A stretch of 64,000 nt of DNA, from positions 15,318,912 to 15,382,911 of the forward strand of contig CM043965.1 in NCBI GenBank assembly GCA_014529385.2, given 5' to 3'. Positions 11,547 to 25,485 of this stretch are shown here, in pieces (the first letter of the stretch is position 1; every line of letters begins with the position of its first letter). This DNA comes from Adiantum capillus-veneris. Taxonomy: Eukaryota; Streptophyta; Polypodiopsida; Polypodiales; Pteridaceae. Position numbers and translations under genes: made by a program. A model generated the notes under the pieces. It worked only from the letters and a program-made list of their open reading frames with translations. It made no database searches and was not told the origin of the DNA.

Positions 11547-12221
11547 TGTTGGGATAACAGGGGGAGATCGACCGCTTAAGCTATTCAACACATGCTCCAA
11601 AACATCACCATCAACCTGTCCACCTCTTCTTCAAATTTCCAAGCACACACATACACACACCTAGACTATCACACACACACACACACACACACAACATAGA
11701 ATTGACATAGACATGCTTGTAAGAGAGTGTAAGAGATGTGTAAGAGATGGAGACTAGATTAGAAAGTACACAACAAATAGAGCATAGCATAAGAGAGTAG
11801 AGAAGAGAATCTGCAAGAGAAAGGCCTAAATCTAGCCCCAAACTCCATGGAACCTCTCTTGTGGAGTTGGCATTTAATATATTATTTTTGAGTTTAATGT
11901 GCCAAAAATTGAGGTCCCTCTTTTTATAACCACTTCACTTTTGTAAATGAGTGAAGCTCATTAGTTCTTGCATGACCCATAAGGGGATTTCCCACTACAA
12001 CTATTTACAAAGCCATAGTGGCTTATTGAAATGATAGTCTAAAATACTGTGCAAATATAAAATGACCAGCCGGCGCCTCTTCATTAACTCCCCGCATTCC
12101 ACTCTACAAAATCATCATCAACTCAATTAGAAAATAAATAGACAACACATAATTAACCATTACTCCAGTTATCCCAATTGCAGTTGGCCACTACAACAGG
12201 AGGGTGCCTAGTCTTGTAACA
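11547..12221 (-). repeat. 5' LTR of E2
   Basis: It starts TGTTGGGATAACAG and ends CTTGTAACA, followed by TSD GAGCT at 12222-12226. Its CA runs are short (11645-11692). Confidence 0.93.
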
Positions 12222-12226
12222 GAGCT

Positions 12227-13266
12227 CAATGCGATGGTCATCATCCCCTCATTTTGGAGGTAAGTCCATAGCAATGAACACATCTTGGAATCCTTTTAGA
12301 AAATTAGACAAGTCTAACTCTTCTTGATTCCTATCATTTACATTTGATGAAACATTAGGGTCTTTTAGAGACTCTTTGACAAAAATCATGTACGCTGAAC
12401 TGAGCTCTTTATTGATTTATCAGATTGCCACGAAGGCTAGCCCACCATTAACGAGCTGATTTTTGTAAGTGCATGGCTACATAGCGTAGCTTGGAGCATT
12501 GCCACGAAGGCTAGCCCACATTAACGAGCTGATTTTTGTAAGTGCATAGCTACATGGCATAGCTTGGAGGACTCTGTGAATCCCTCGTCTCCAAAAGCCG
12601 CATCAAATTGCTGGATGAAGGCCAACACGTTTTTGATAGCACCAAAGGTGCCATCATAGGTGAGAAATGAGAAACTCTTTCCTCCCTCTTTGAACTTCTT
12701 TAACTTTTATGACCTTCGCCATGCAGGATATGATTTGTGATGTCCTCCCCTCCTATATTCTCTAGGAGAATAGCCATAGCTTTCATCGGAAGAGGAGGAA
12801 GGTGAAGAAGAAGGAGAAGAGTGTGACCTCTTTCTTGCCCTTTTCTTCCTTTGTTTCCTCTCTTCCCTTTCGGAATGACAAGGAGAAGGATTGTGTGTTG
12901 ATCTTTCCCTCTTGGGAGGAATTGGCGATCCTCTAGACCGCCGTCTTCGTGGAGCCACATCTTCAGAGGAACTTAAAGTTTCATTGCTTTCCTGCTCTTT
13001 GGATTCCTCCTCTCGTATGGGAGAGAGTCTTCTTTTGGGGTCTCTTCAAGAGGCCTCCTAAGCTCTCTCTCCTCTTGGAGAGGAAGGGAAATCCCATAAG
13101 TGCGAAGTAGTTGTGTAACTTCGGCTTGCAAAGTAGGGTTGCCCATAGCTTGTTGCAACCTAGTAACGAGATAATTCACAAACACGTGAGCATCATCATT
13201 AGCACCTTCATGTGAAAAATCAAAGCTGTCAATGTTCATTCTACTCTCTTGGTTATTGTCAGCCAT
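12227..13266 (-). pseudogene. E1 gag remnant with deleted protease region
   Basis: The start ATG is at 13266 (MADNNQESRMNIDSFDF), paralogous to the E3 gag start at 32807. A basic, Ser/Arg-rich middle (12960-12707) and a capsid segment near 12720-12570 (aligning with E3 VLAFIQQFDAAFGDEGFTES) are visible. The zinc knuckle and protease of E3 (30770-31650) have no counterpart: the sequence jumps from near 12420 straight into gag. A 75-bp direct duplication sits at that join. Confidence 0.75.
12424..12573. repeat. 75-bp direct tandem duplication inside E1
   Basis: The unit ATTGCCACGAAGGCTAGCCC... occurs at about 12424-12498 and again at 12499-12573 with a few differences. It lies where E1 lost its protease and zinc-knuckle region. 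Confidence 0.8.
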
Positions 13267-13667
13267 GTTAACAAAATTTATGTATGTACTTAGTGTATGC
13301 TTTGGCAATTCAAAACCTTAGTTTCCACTCCTCTTAGCCTTTGAAAATCGGCTCTTAAGTATCTACAGGCACGGCTCTAAGTGGTTAGTTATAGAGCTTA
13401 GTGGAGTAAGCCTAACATAGCAGAGTTGCCAAGGGCTAACTCCTTTTGGACTTCTTATGGCTCAATAATGGTAAAGCCGTAGGTAAGTCTAAAAAGACTC
13501 CATTATTAAGCCCAAAGCTCTTGAGGTGTGCACCATATCCCACATATGGTGGGCTGAACAAAACCAATAATAGATCTAGTTCCACTTACCCTAATATAAT
13601 TAACAAAATCAACCATTTATATATTACTTAAGGACCTCTCTTCTTATGCAAGAAAAGAGAAACCAAA

Positions 13668-13681
13668 TGCTATGATACCAA
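13668..13681 (-). other. Primer-binding site of E1
   Basis: The minus strand reads TTGGTATCATAGCA, one base off the Met-tRNA site, next to the LTR start. Confidence 0.75.
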
Positions 13682-15214
13682 TGTAATGGAATTGGCCTAT
13701 TAACTTGAGAGTAGCGGAAATAAATGAGAGTACTTTTGAGAAAATACTTTGTGAGCATAGCGGGTGAACATATTTGAATATAGCAACATAAACGTAGCAA
13801 TTTGTTAACTTGGCATGAGCAATACGTTTGCAAGAGAGATAATTTAGAGAACATGACAACAGCTAAGGATCGGATTTATGTGGAGCGGGTCTCTCCTCCA
13901 ATAGGCATTTGTATTATGATTTCTCCCATCAAGAGAGACTTGTTACAATACAATCTTTGTGTTCCTTGTGACCTAGGTGATGCAATGAATATGGAAAGCT
14001 TTATGCATCACGATCATAACATAAACTTTGAGGAAAGCATTAACTATCTCAAGCCTCAGTCCCAAGACAAACACCTTCGAAGGTGGAGAGAGCTAGCAGG
14101 GAATGAGAGTAGGGAAGAGGAAGAAGAAAGATTTCATAGGAGAAAGAATTAGTTCCTCACTTATCATCACTCTTGTTGATAGCATACATAATAGCATAGT
14201 AATGAAGATGAAGAATATGACAAGCTTAAGCATTGAAGCATGGCTCTTGGTTGGATTTGCACTTCATAGCCAAGAGTGTTGGTGTAGGCTCTCAACCTCT
14301 ACTTGCTTGGAGAAGGAGAGGGAGCTCTTGCACTTTTCACAATGCACAATGAGATTGTATGTGAGTGTGTGTGGGAGAGTATACCCCCTAAGCAAGCCCC
14401 CTACTTGATTTGGTCGACCCCCCTCATGCTTGAAGCTCATTGGACCCCTCCAGGCTTAGCCAATCACAAGCAAGAGTCATACCAAGCAACAAGGGTAGCC
14501 TTGGGACAAGTGTCCCCCTTTCCCCTTTGAGAGAGAGGACTTGATAATACAAAATCAATTAATTAATTGTGCTAAATTATCATTGGACCCCTTGGAAGGC
14601 CAAGCAATAGGCTTTAAGCACACTATGAGGGTAACCTAGCTAGGGGCTTGACAAGTGTCCCTTTTGCTTTCTTTGTACGAAGCATGCCTTGTGTGTGTGT
14701 GTGTGTGTGTGTGTGTTCTCTCTCATCCCCCCTCTTGTAGGGCTCTCCCCCTTCTTGTATGGATTGAATCTTGACTTTTGCACACCTCAAACCACTCAAC
14801 CTTGGGCCTAGTTCTCACAAGAAGCTTGGCCCTTAAGCCCTTCAAGCTTGTACTGGTTCTCACCTCAAGTACAACCCCAGCATCTCAATCATCAGGCACC
14901 TTAAGCACCTCAAGCACCTTAGTCATCAAGCACGACAAGCACCTCAAGCACCTTAAGCTTGGGCCGGGCTCCCACCTCAAGCTCAACCCTAGCTTTACCT
15001 AAGGTCAAAGGACTTTTACACTAATTATTGGAGGTCTTCAATGAAGCTAACACTAAGGTATTATGATCCATTGATTAGCCTTGCTCTTTGATAGTCCATC
15101 TCTCATTTGGGTCCCTTTACCATTGGCCCCGTGTTGAGATAGATCTATAAGCACATGTCTATATCTTAACCCTTGTTCTAGTTTATTCTCCCACATTAAG
15201 TGATCATTTTAATA
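13682..15214 (-). repeat. 5' LTR of E1, truncated at its outer end
   Basis: It starts TGTAATGG and shares long blocks with the E3 LTR (33225-34518), including CTCCCATCAAGAGAGAC and a TG microsatellite at the same relative place (14693-14714). Homology to the left LTR ends at about 15214. The last 45 bp seen at 69-113 are missing, so the outer end was lost or replaced by the neighbouring element. Confidence 0.82.
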
Positions 15215-18200
15215 TTCAATACAATGGGGAAGCCACCCTGACGGACAAAGATGGAGCCACAGTCAAAGTTAAGATCACCGCTAAAATAATCAATGAAGCT
15301 CTCCATCTACAGTAAGGGACACACAATCTATTGCAAAAGACAAAAGCAATAGATAACAACAAAGCCTTTTTGAAGAAAGAGGACACAAGCTGACATATCA
15401 AGATTTGATCTACTCAAAAAGATAATTTCCGTTGCGCCTCATATAGCAACATTTTAAAGTACAGAAGCCACCAAGATAGACTTAACCACTGTTGCACATG
15501 GCAGTAGTAATGGCAATGGGCTTAGCAGAAAGAAGAGTGGTCAGCTGCAACTTTGGCAACTACCTCCTCGACAACATATTAAAATAAAATCTTAAGGGGA
15601 GTCAAAAGAGCAAGGCATACATGAACACTAGACCAGTGCTGACTCGAATCACCTACCAAGCATTGGGAATGATTGCTGATCTACCACCTACAAAAGCACA
15701 AATAGATTTGATCCACAAATTTAGAAGAGCAGTAAAATCGGTAGCCGGACCATCCACAAGGCCAAAACCAGAGGTTAAACAAACAAGGCGCAGTGCGACA
15801 AGAACGGACATTGACAGTGAGAAGACAGAGTCGGATGCACCGAATAGCGAGGAAGTGGGGCCTAAGGAAAGAGATACCCCTTCAGAATACCGGTCTTCAG
15901 ATGAGGAGCATGGGAGTGAGTTTTCCATGAGATACACAAGATTGAAATAGAGAACAGCCAAGGCGGCAGAGGCCATCCCACTCACCCAAGCCAGAAGAAC
16001 AATGGAAGAAGCGTTGGTGCAAAGAGAAAGAGTCCAACAACATAACACAAAGAGAAAAGAAATAAGGGAACAGAAGCAGACGATGAAAAAGAGGAAGAGG
16101 AAGAAGAAGACGTCCCTTTACGATGTAGATAGACAGCAGCTCTTGAACGGATCAAACAACGTAAAAGACAGGAAGCGGAGAAGAATATGAATATTGCCAG
16201 CGACATGCGGCAACGGATTTAGAACAAGCTCAAACAAAAGATGGAGCAAAGAGAAAGAAAAGAGGCAAAGCGGCCACGCATAGATGATCTCAAATCATCT
16301 GAAGAATCGATGAAGTTCAAGGAAGAAGATGATAACCAAGAAGAGAAGGGAGAGCAGGACACGCTAGAACAACAAGGTTATGATTTTGAATCTCCAAAAG
16401 ATAAAGAGGTACTTTCAGAGGCTGGAACATAAAAAAGAGAAGAAGATGTAGACCTTCCAAAACAAGGGGCAGATAAGGTGCTATCACAAGATAAGGTGGA
16501 TCAAGAAAAAGAGACAGCACCGCCAGAAACTACTACAGTTCCAACTGCTATTGAAATACTAAAAACAAAGGAAAGAACGACAAAGGAGGTTGGACATCAG
16601 AACAGGGCCAAAGAAGCCAACAAAAACCACGACTGCCTCGTTCGCAAACTGTAGTTGAGGAGGGAGGAAAAATGATCATGTCATTCAACATTGATGCCTA
16701 TTTAGAGTAGATCAAGCTCCAATTCTAATGCCAAAGAGCTCTCTACAACTTGCACGAGCTAGAGCTGGAAGACACCAAGAAGGAGGCATCTAAATCACTT
16801 GAAAACACTCTACAGCTACAAGACAAAATAGAGGAGTTGCAAAAAGTTCAGCTACAACTCTAATCAGAGTTGCAAAGAGAACAAGAAAATGCGGGCTATT
16901 ACTACAAAGAGGTGACCCAACAATTTAATGAGGCCAACACTACTCTGCAAGTCGAGTAGCAACGACTAGAGGAGGAGCTAACTAGAGGAGGAGCTAACCA
17001 GAGAAAGAGAGCAGAGTGAAAAGCTACAAGAGTCCTACGCGATGGTTAGCAAGACTCTGACTCAGCTTTTAGCCCTGTAGGAGATGCTGAGCTCCTCAAG
17101 CTTCATAGCTAGATCAACCTCACTGAACAAAGAGGTCCAAGATCTAAAGGAGGCCCTTGCTCAGAAAAAATATGACTGACAAATCATGACAGTAGGGCAT
17201 AGAGCACTACCGAAAGCCAAAGATGAAGAGGTTGAAGATTTGAGAAAGTAGTTGGCAGAGGCTCGGGGAGATTTGGAGGCTCTAAGGGCAACACAAACAA
17301 AGCCTGAACAAACAGCCCCAGTGGACTTTGATCAAAAAGGAGGATTTGAGCATTTCACTTTTGAAGCTCACCAAACAAATGTGCCAAGTACAAACACATG
17401 AAAAGTAACACAGGAATATGAAGATCCAACCACGACATCCATCTTGGATTCAGCCAAGGAATAAATTCAGCGCTGGATCTCAGAAGTTAAAGACCCCTCA
17501 CACAAAGAATATCTGCAATATGAATTGAAAGTGTTGGAATCGGCTGCCCTGCTCATGATCACTCCAGATGAAGTGGTGAAAAACCTTGGGCATGAGATGA
17601 TCGCCATGCCACTGATGCAGCAAGAGGCCAGATTATGGAAACAAAAAAGGCTTCATGTCCTTGAGCCAAACAACAGAGGGGATTACAGAGATGTTTTTGT
17701 CACCGCGATACAAATTCAGACTATCATTGACAATCAACCCCTCTAGCAAAAGAAATGGTTTGAGCAGCGACCAACAGATGAAACATACTATAGGAATGCT
17801 ATGCAAGATCTCAAGGTCGACCCAACTTATTGTCCCATCAACAGAGGCGATCCTGGGATAGCTTTTACTCTTGGCAAAGCAAAAGACCGACAGTATTGAA
17901 GTACGCCGTCATAACAAAGCCAAGCAAAAACAACCCCTCGTCAGAGAAGTATATGGTTCAGACGCTCAAAGGGGTCATCAACATGATGAAGGAGATCCCA
18001 GATTTCGCATGCCAAATGCTCGTGAAAATTGCCAAGATGCTAATCACTTGAATAACAGCATTCAATGATATAGAGGCAGTGGAGCATCCCTGGCAGGTTT
18101 TTGTGGAAGGCACAAGAGGGCTCTGCTAGAATATGGAGACAGAAATCCCAAGCAAAAATGTCATCATGGGACTATATGCTCGAGTCGTGTTCCTGCCCTC

Positions 18201-18485
18201 CCACTACATGCAAACCTTCAAGGAGGCGTTCATGATTGGATTCTTTGAGGTAGACTCCTCCATATTTAATCCCATGACCAAAGATCTGTCAGCCCGACAT
18301 ATAGCCTGTCAGAGCACTCTCAACAAAAATAACCCTTTCAGAGAGCTGGCGACAAAAGTGGAGATTGAGGCAAGGGCGCAAAAGTTCAGCCACCTCACTA
18401 CGGCGCTGAAAAAAGACCGATCAACTACTAGAAGACACTCAAAGATAGATTGCACGAGGACGTGCAATGAATAGGAAGGGGGGAA
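15215..18485 (+). pseudogene. Internal part of a plus-strand LTR element with a degenerate coiled-coil ORF
   Basis: I do not recognise the protein family. Plus-strand frames are joined by stops and frameshifts. A conserved-looking part at 15480-15680 (HMAVVMAMGLAERR, ITYQALGMI) is faintly like plant transposon or gag-type proteins. A charged region rich in Lys, Glu and Arg follows (15700-16450), then heptad-like coiled coil (16730-17000, LQLQDKIEELQKVQ), and a C-terminal region (17525-18474) with MITPDEVVKNLGHEMIAMP and VVFLPSHYMQTFKEAF. The last frame stops at 18474, just before a polypurine tract (18470-18485) and an LTR. No RT or integrase motif is visible, so it is probably a non-autonomous element. 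Confidence 0.5.
18470..18485 (+). other. Polypurine tract of the plus-strand element
   Basis: AATAGGAAGGGGGGAA ends right before TGTTTGGTGG, the LTR start. Confidence 0.7.
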
Positions 18486-19172
18486 TGTTTGGTGGACACA
18501 ACGGACTAACACGTAAAAGGCAGATGTACACCAAACCTTGTAGTACTCGCTAGCATGTCTAGGCTATCTACCGCACCATTCTAGCCCTTGGTCAAAGCGT
18601 GATTAAGTATTAAATATTTCCTTAAGCTGTCAAACAAAGAGGCCCTCCTATACCCCATTCCCTTCCTAATGTACATGTGTGTGTCTAATTTTAAACGTCA
18701 AAAATTAGTATGTTTAGGACTCTACATCCTCATGTAGGTTTAACCTATTGAAAATTTGCATGCCCTTTAGAGGTTCTGACCAATGCAAGGCACTAAATCT
18801 ATGGCTTTCTTTGCCTTGCTTCATGTGGTGACTACATTCTCTGTCGCCCATCCCCACACTCCCTCTACAATGCGACAATTTATAAAGAGGGTCTTTCTCG
18901 TTTTGGTGAGTTCATTCTAGCTAACTGACATCCTCTAGGACATGAGAGCCATAGAGAGATTAAGAAAGGGAGAGAGCATGCTACAACTCACTCTCTCTCT
19001 CTCTCTCTTTCCCCCCCTTATTTAATTCTCTCTTTGGTTTTTTCTATTCTCACTCTCTTGTTTATATTGAATGGGGCACCCATTGTATCAATGATGACAC
19101 ATACCCCACATAGTTCCAGTTAGTAACAACCCTAGATTCATTTTAGCATCTCCTTTTTTTGGTACCCAAATA
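18486..19172 (+). repeat. 3' LTR of the plus-strand element
   Basis: It begins TGTTTGGTGGACAC after a polypurine tract. The end is placed before TGGTATCA at 19173, because the later copies read CCCAGACA then TGGTATCAG, which is an LTR end plus a primer site. The outer end is an inference. Confidence 0.6.
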
Positions 19173-19312
19173 TGGTATCATATTTACCAATTTTTGAAGG
19201 TTTGGTCTCATAGGTGACTCTGGCCTCTTAAAGACGTTAATATACCATTTTATTTCACTCACTCTCTCTCTCATTATTTTTATTTAAAAAATTATCTCTC
19301 TGTTTTTAATTC

Positions 19313-19390
<78 letters not shown>

Positions 19391-19477
19391 TGTGGTAGAT
19401 TAGTTATGCCATGTCCCTCTTGAATAACAGATCTCGGGTTCAACTCTCCTCGTCAAGATAGTTTTCTACAACGTTAA

Positions 19478-19522
<45 letters not shown>

Positions 19523-19526
19523 TGTG

Positions 19527-19605
<79 letters not shown>

Positions 19606-20177
19606 CTTCCTTTTTTTCAAAACTCTCGCATTTTTAGCCATGACTTAGATCTACACACTTTCGTCTCCCAACCACAGTGTGGGTTCTCGATTGCGATTCT
19701 CATCGCCACAATTTTGGAGCATCAAGAATCATTCATTCACCCCACACATACTACATCACATGTAATGTTTGACCTCTGAGGACAATGAAAATCTCTCTCT
19801 CTCTCTCTCGTTTATATTGTATTGGGCACCCGTTGTTTCAATGATGACAGATACCCCACACAGTTCCAATTAGTAAGAACTCGAGATTCATTTTAGCATC
19901 TCTTTTTTTTGTACCCAGACATGGTATCAGTTTTACCACTCTATAATGGTTTTGTTTCTTAGGTGACTCTGGCCTCTTAAAGAAAAAAATTTATCGCTCT
20001 ATTTTAAATTCTCTCTCTCTTTCATTTCCACACATACCCACACAATTCCAGTTAGTAGCAACTCTAGAATCTAGATTTATTTTGACATCTTTTTTTTTTG
20101 CCCCAGAGATGGTATCAGATTCTAACGGTTTGGTCTCATAGGGGACTCTCACCTCTTGTAGGGGTTAATATATCATT

Positions 20178-20263
<86 letters not shown>

Positions 20264-20270
20264 TTTTGAT
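19173..20270 (+). repeat. Three copies of an LTR-end / primer-site / leader segment with CT and CA tracts
   Basis: The segment TACCCCAC..., ATTCATTTTAGCATCT, a T run, then TGGTATCA and GGTCTCATAGG occurs at about 19058-19260, 19808-20010 and 20030-20190. Each copy ends in a long CT tract. Weak further pieces lie at 20280-20335 and 21345-21405. Large CT or CT+CA tracts fill the spaces (19260-19385, 19480-19605, 20180-20262, 20330-20438). Confidence 0.75.
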
Positions 20271-20326
20271 ACATAAATGAGTTTATTTTAGGCCTTTTAC
20301 AAAAGTTAATGACGTGTCATTTCATT

Positions 20327-20442
<116 letters not shown>

Positions 20443-20639
20443 GAGTTTAATGAATAAAAAATAAGCAAAACAATATTTTAATAAATGAAACACAAATATA
20501 ACTAAAACAAAATTTGACTACCTGGTTGACCCACGCACATCGCCTATTCTTTGTTGTTGCTGCATCTTACCCGTTGGACGTCAGCTATCCTGTGCATCCA
20601 GAGCTGCGCGCGACTGGTGCAATAAGCGAGAAAGCTCTC

Positions 20640-20899
20640 TCTCTCTCTCTCTCTCTCTCTCATGGAGTTGCACTTGTGTGCGCCGCTTTGTGCAGTTTCT
20701 AGCTGTGTGTGTGCAGACAGGGTCCGACACCGCTTCCGGCCATAGGTTGCTGCTACTGCGTTGAAACTGGTGGGTGATGGTGCGGAATGGGGTGGCCATA
20801 GGTTGCTACTGCAGTGAGATCTGCTGCGTTGACTGTGGTGCAGAGGACGGTAGGGATGCTCACCTCGAATACCCTAACATTGTTGAAAGGATATTGAAT

Positions 20900-20941
<42 letters not shown>

Positions 20942-21278
20942 GTCGATGGGACGAATCACGATAGGGGTGGGGAGTTCCCAAGATTAAAGGCTGGTTGAAG
21001 CGTGCAGCCAGAGAGAGGAGGGTAATCTTTCAAATTTTCCAGCTAACTGCAACTAATGCTCTGAAGACGACGCCTTATTTCTTGTTTGGATTTTAGCCTT
21101 CATATTGCAGAAGAGGACACGTGGATAGGGAAACCTCGGCCGTCGTATTATGTTAGTTTAGATATTGTGTGTGTATAATATATACTAGTAAAACGGTGCC
21201 GCCTTCGACGGCGGCATGACCCCTCTTACCCTCAAACCCCTTGCTCTTCATAAATTTCATAAATCAAATCAAGGAAAG

Positions 21279-21344
<66 letters not shown>

Positions 21345-21422
21345 TTTTGGTCTCATAGATCATAATGGCCTTTTGGAGGTAAAGATATAGCATTTTATTT
21401 CATTTTGTTTCAAGTCTATCTC

Positions 21423-21457
<35 letters not shown>
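20640..21457. repeat. CT/AT microsatellites and a 34-base C run
   Basis: CT tracts lie at about 20637-20660 and 20901-20940, a CT-then-AT tract at 21281-21342, and an uninterrupted run of 34 C at 21424-21457. Nothing coding is seen between them. Confidence 0.8.
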
Positions 21458-21459
<2 letters not shown>

Positions 21460-21464
21460 AACCC

Positions 21465-22530
<1,066 letters not shown>

Positions 22531-22559
22531 GTTTCGTTTCAACAATCACTAACCCGATG

Positions 22560-23226
22560 GGTGCTACCACAAACCAACTTCAATGTTAAGTCACTACCTC
22601 CCACACCCTACCACACTTGGTGCACTTGAGAGTCGAAAGTCCCCGATACTTAGCTTGCACGTATGTGCGCACACAACACATACAGATCTTGAATGCATTG
22701 CATGCATAGTCTACTCTCATCTCATGCACTTAGCTCTGCTGCACACAAAGATGTTATGGGCTAGATCGCATGGGCTCCACTATCTAGCTTTTTACCCGGT
22801 TACATGAGAGCTCCATGCGATTTACTACCTTGTTTCAAGAATGCGATGTCAATTTACATCATGAGAGCTTCATGCGCTTTATCGCCTCATTTCAAGGATG
22901 GACACACACACACACACAATCATGCAAAGAGCATGCAAAAATAGAGAAATGGAGCCAAAAGATAAACACGGGAGAAAAGTCTCTGCAGTAAAATCTTCTC
23001 ACTTTCTAAATCATGGCCACGTGCACTATAGTAGAGCACGAACACCAACATGCTGAGGTGAAGGAGGTCTATGTGCGCGAGCGTGAATTTGAAGCCAACA
23101 GGTGTGAGTGCATGTGTAGGGACAGCGAGATGTCAACCATCAGTCATATTCGGAGTCTGAGAGGTCAACCATCAACCATCCGAGCCTGTGCGCACACCAG
23201 TAGGATGTGTGTGTGTGTGTGTGTCT

Positions 23227-23263
<37 letters not shown>

Positions 23264-23655
23264 AATGTGATGGCCTACCTGGCGACTTCAGATAGCTCCC
23301 TATGCAACACATCACATTAGGGATTAGAGAGAGCCGCACAAATAAACCTTGGCACTACACAGTGTAGGGTAGAGGGGCCAGTTGTGGTACGGCCCCCAGA
23401 GAAAAGACACATGAACCCCTAATTATAATATTTTTGAGGACCAAAAGAGCAAAAAGGCGATTAAATTGAGCTACTCATCGCAAAAAATTGAGCTCGAAGG
23501 AGAGAGATTCAAGCTCCCCAAGTTACCTGTCCCCCTACTGGCTCCTCTACCCTAAGGGCATTGTGAGGTTATCCAGCTCGGATCGTGTGCGAGTCCTGGA
23601 GCTACCTGAGATTATCCTCAAATCCTGCGCGAGGTCATGGAGCTAGCAGGTGTGG

Positions 23656-23739
<84 letters not shown>

Positions 23740-23845
23740 TACATGCATGATGGTTTTTCAACGATGCCAGTGCAGCTGATGGTCGTCGTTGCTTGCGTTT
23801 CTCTTAAGTATTGAAGTGATGCAAGAGAAGTCGCAACAGCTCTGT

Positions 23846-23912
<67 letters not shown>

Positions 23913-23962
23913 GAAGATGCACTAATGCATTCGGCAAAGTAGGTGATGCGGCTATGGCATGC

Positions 23963-24050
<88 letters not shown>

Positions 24051-24124
24051 CGTTGCCTGCCTGGGGTTGCATTTGACTTTGAAGTTTTTTAACTCTCTCA
24101 CCACAGCAGAAATTGGATACTCTT

Positions 24125-24193
<69 letters not shown>

Positions 24194-24274
24194 CCTGCAC
24201 TCATACCTATGCAAACCAGGACTACAACTGAAACTGTCGGAGACGGGCTTCTTTAGCAATTGCTCTAGCTGCGG

Positions 24275-24336
<62 letters not shown>

Positions 24337-24862
24337 ACTGGAGATGTTGCCGCTCATAGGTGTGTGGGCCGTGGCAATGGCAAGCTCCAATTCGCACGGA
24401 GCGATGATAATGGAGTGGAGAGGAGTGACTGTGGCTTGCAGAAGGTTGTGGAGGCAACGGGGACGACATTGACCAGCATGAGGAGCATCAACATGTAAAC
24501 TTGCGATTGTTGTGCACCGTAGTAGTCATGCAGTCTCTCGCCCTGCAGCCATGTCCAGCAGGAAGATCCAATGCAACTTCACCTGCAGGCTCCCATAGGT
24601 GTGCATAATGCAAGTGAAGCAGAGAAGGAAGAGGAGAAGGGGAGTATATAGAGACAGAGAGAGACTTGCACGTGACGGTCGCCTCGTAGTTAATACCTTG
24701 CACAGTACCCGCTCCTCTGCTGTGTTTTCAAAGGAATTGAATCCTCGCGGCGCGTCTCTTTCTGACTGTGATTCTACCTCTCCCAAAGACACGTGTGAAG
24801 GTCATCTCGTTGCCCTCCAGGCTCCCTTCCCTTGCTCCTTCCTCGTTCGGACGGCATAAATG

Positions 24863-24895
<33 letters not shown>

Positions 24896-25211
24896 GCCGG
24901 AGGAATTTAAGATCGCCACGTGTCAAGGGGAGGACCGGAATCCCTCCCCCTTTTATAGAAGTATATATATATATATATATATATTTATACATATAATATC
25001 TTTCTACCCTGTTTATGAAGAGCCTTTTTCAAGAAGGCCACGTGGCTAAAGCCACAGAAAGAAAAGCAGGGCGGGAGTGGCGAGCCAGGTAGTCGAAAAG
25101 TCAACGCGCTTGAGCCGACTGGATGCAGGAGGTGAAGAGCCACAACATCTCCACCCGGATGGGAGGTGAAAAGACAAGTGGGCTGAACAGTCAAGAAGGA
25201 GACTGAATTGT

Positions 25212-25251
<40 letters not shown>

Positions 25252-25447
25252 CGATGACCAAAGCAAGCAGTTGGCACCCATGAGTGCAGAGTTTGCAATG
25301 TGCAAGGCAAGCGTAGGAAGGATATGTGTCAAATCGCACTTGCATTGCAATTTGCCACAGAGGAGCCATATGCAGTCGTTAGTTGGTGTTTTTCTTTTGC
25401 AAGGGTAAAATTTCTTGCTATAAAAATGGAGGGACTCGGGGGAGGGG

Positions 25448-25485
<38 letters not shown>

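Larger units (their letters stand above)
1931..12221 (-). mobile_element. E2: Ty3/gypsy chromovirus-like LTR retrotransposon nested in E1
   Basis: The element has two LTRs (1931-2730 and 11547-12221), each starting TGTTGGG and ending GTAACA, with a 5-bp TSD GAGCT. A primer site lies inside the right LTR and a polypurine tract inside the left one. In minus-strand order it carries leader, gag, a zinc knuckle, protease, RT, RNase H, integrase and a chromodomain-like tail. Stops, frameshifts and the E4 insertion break the coding part, so it is not autonomous now. Confidence 0.93.
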
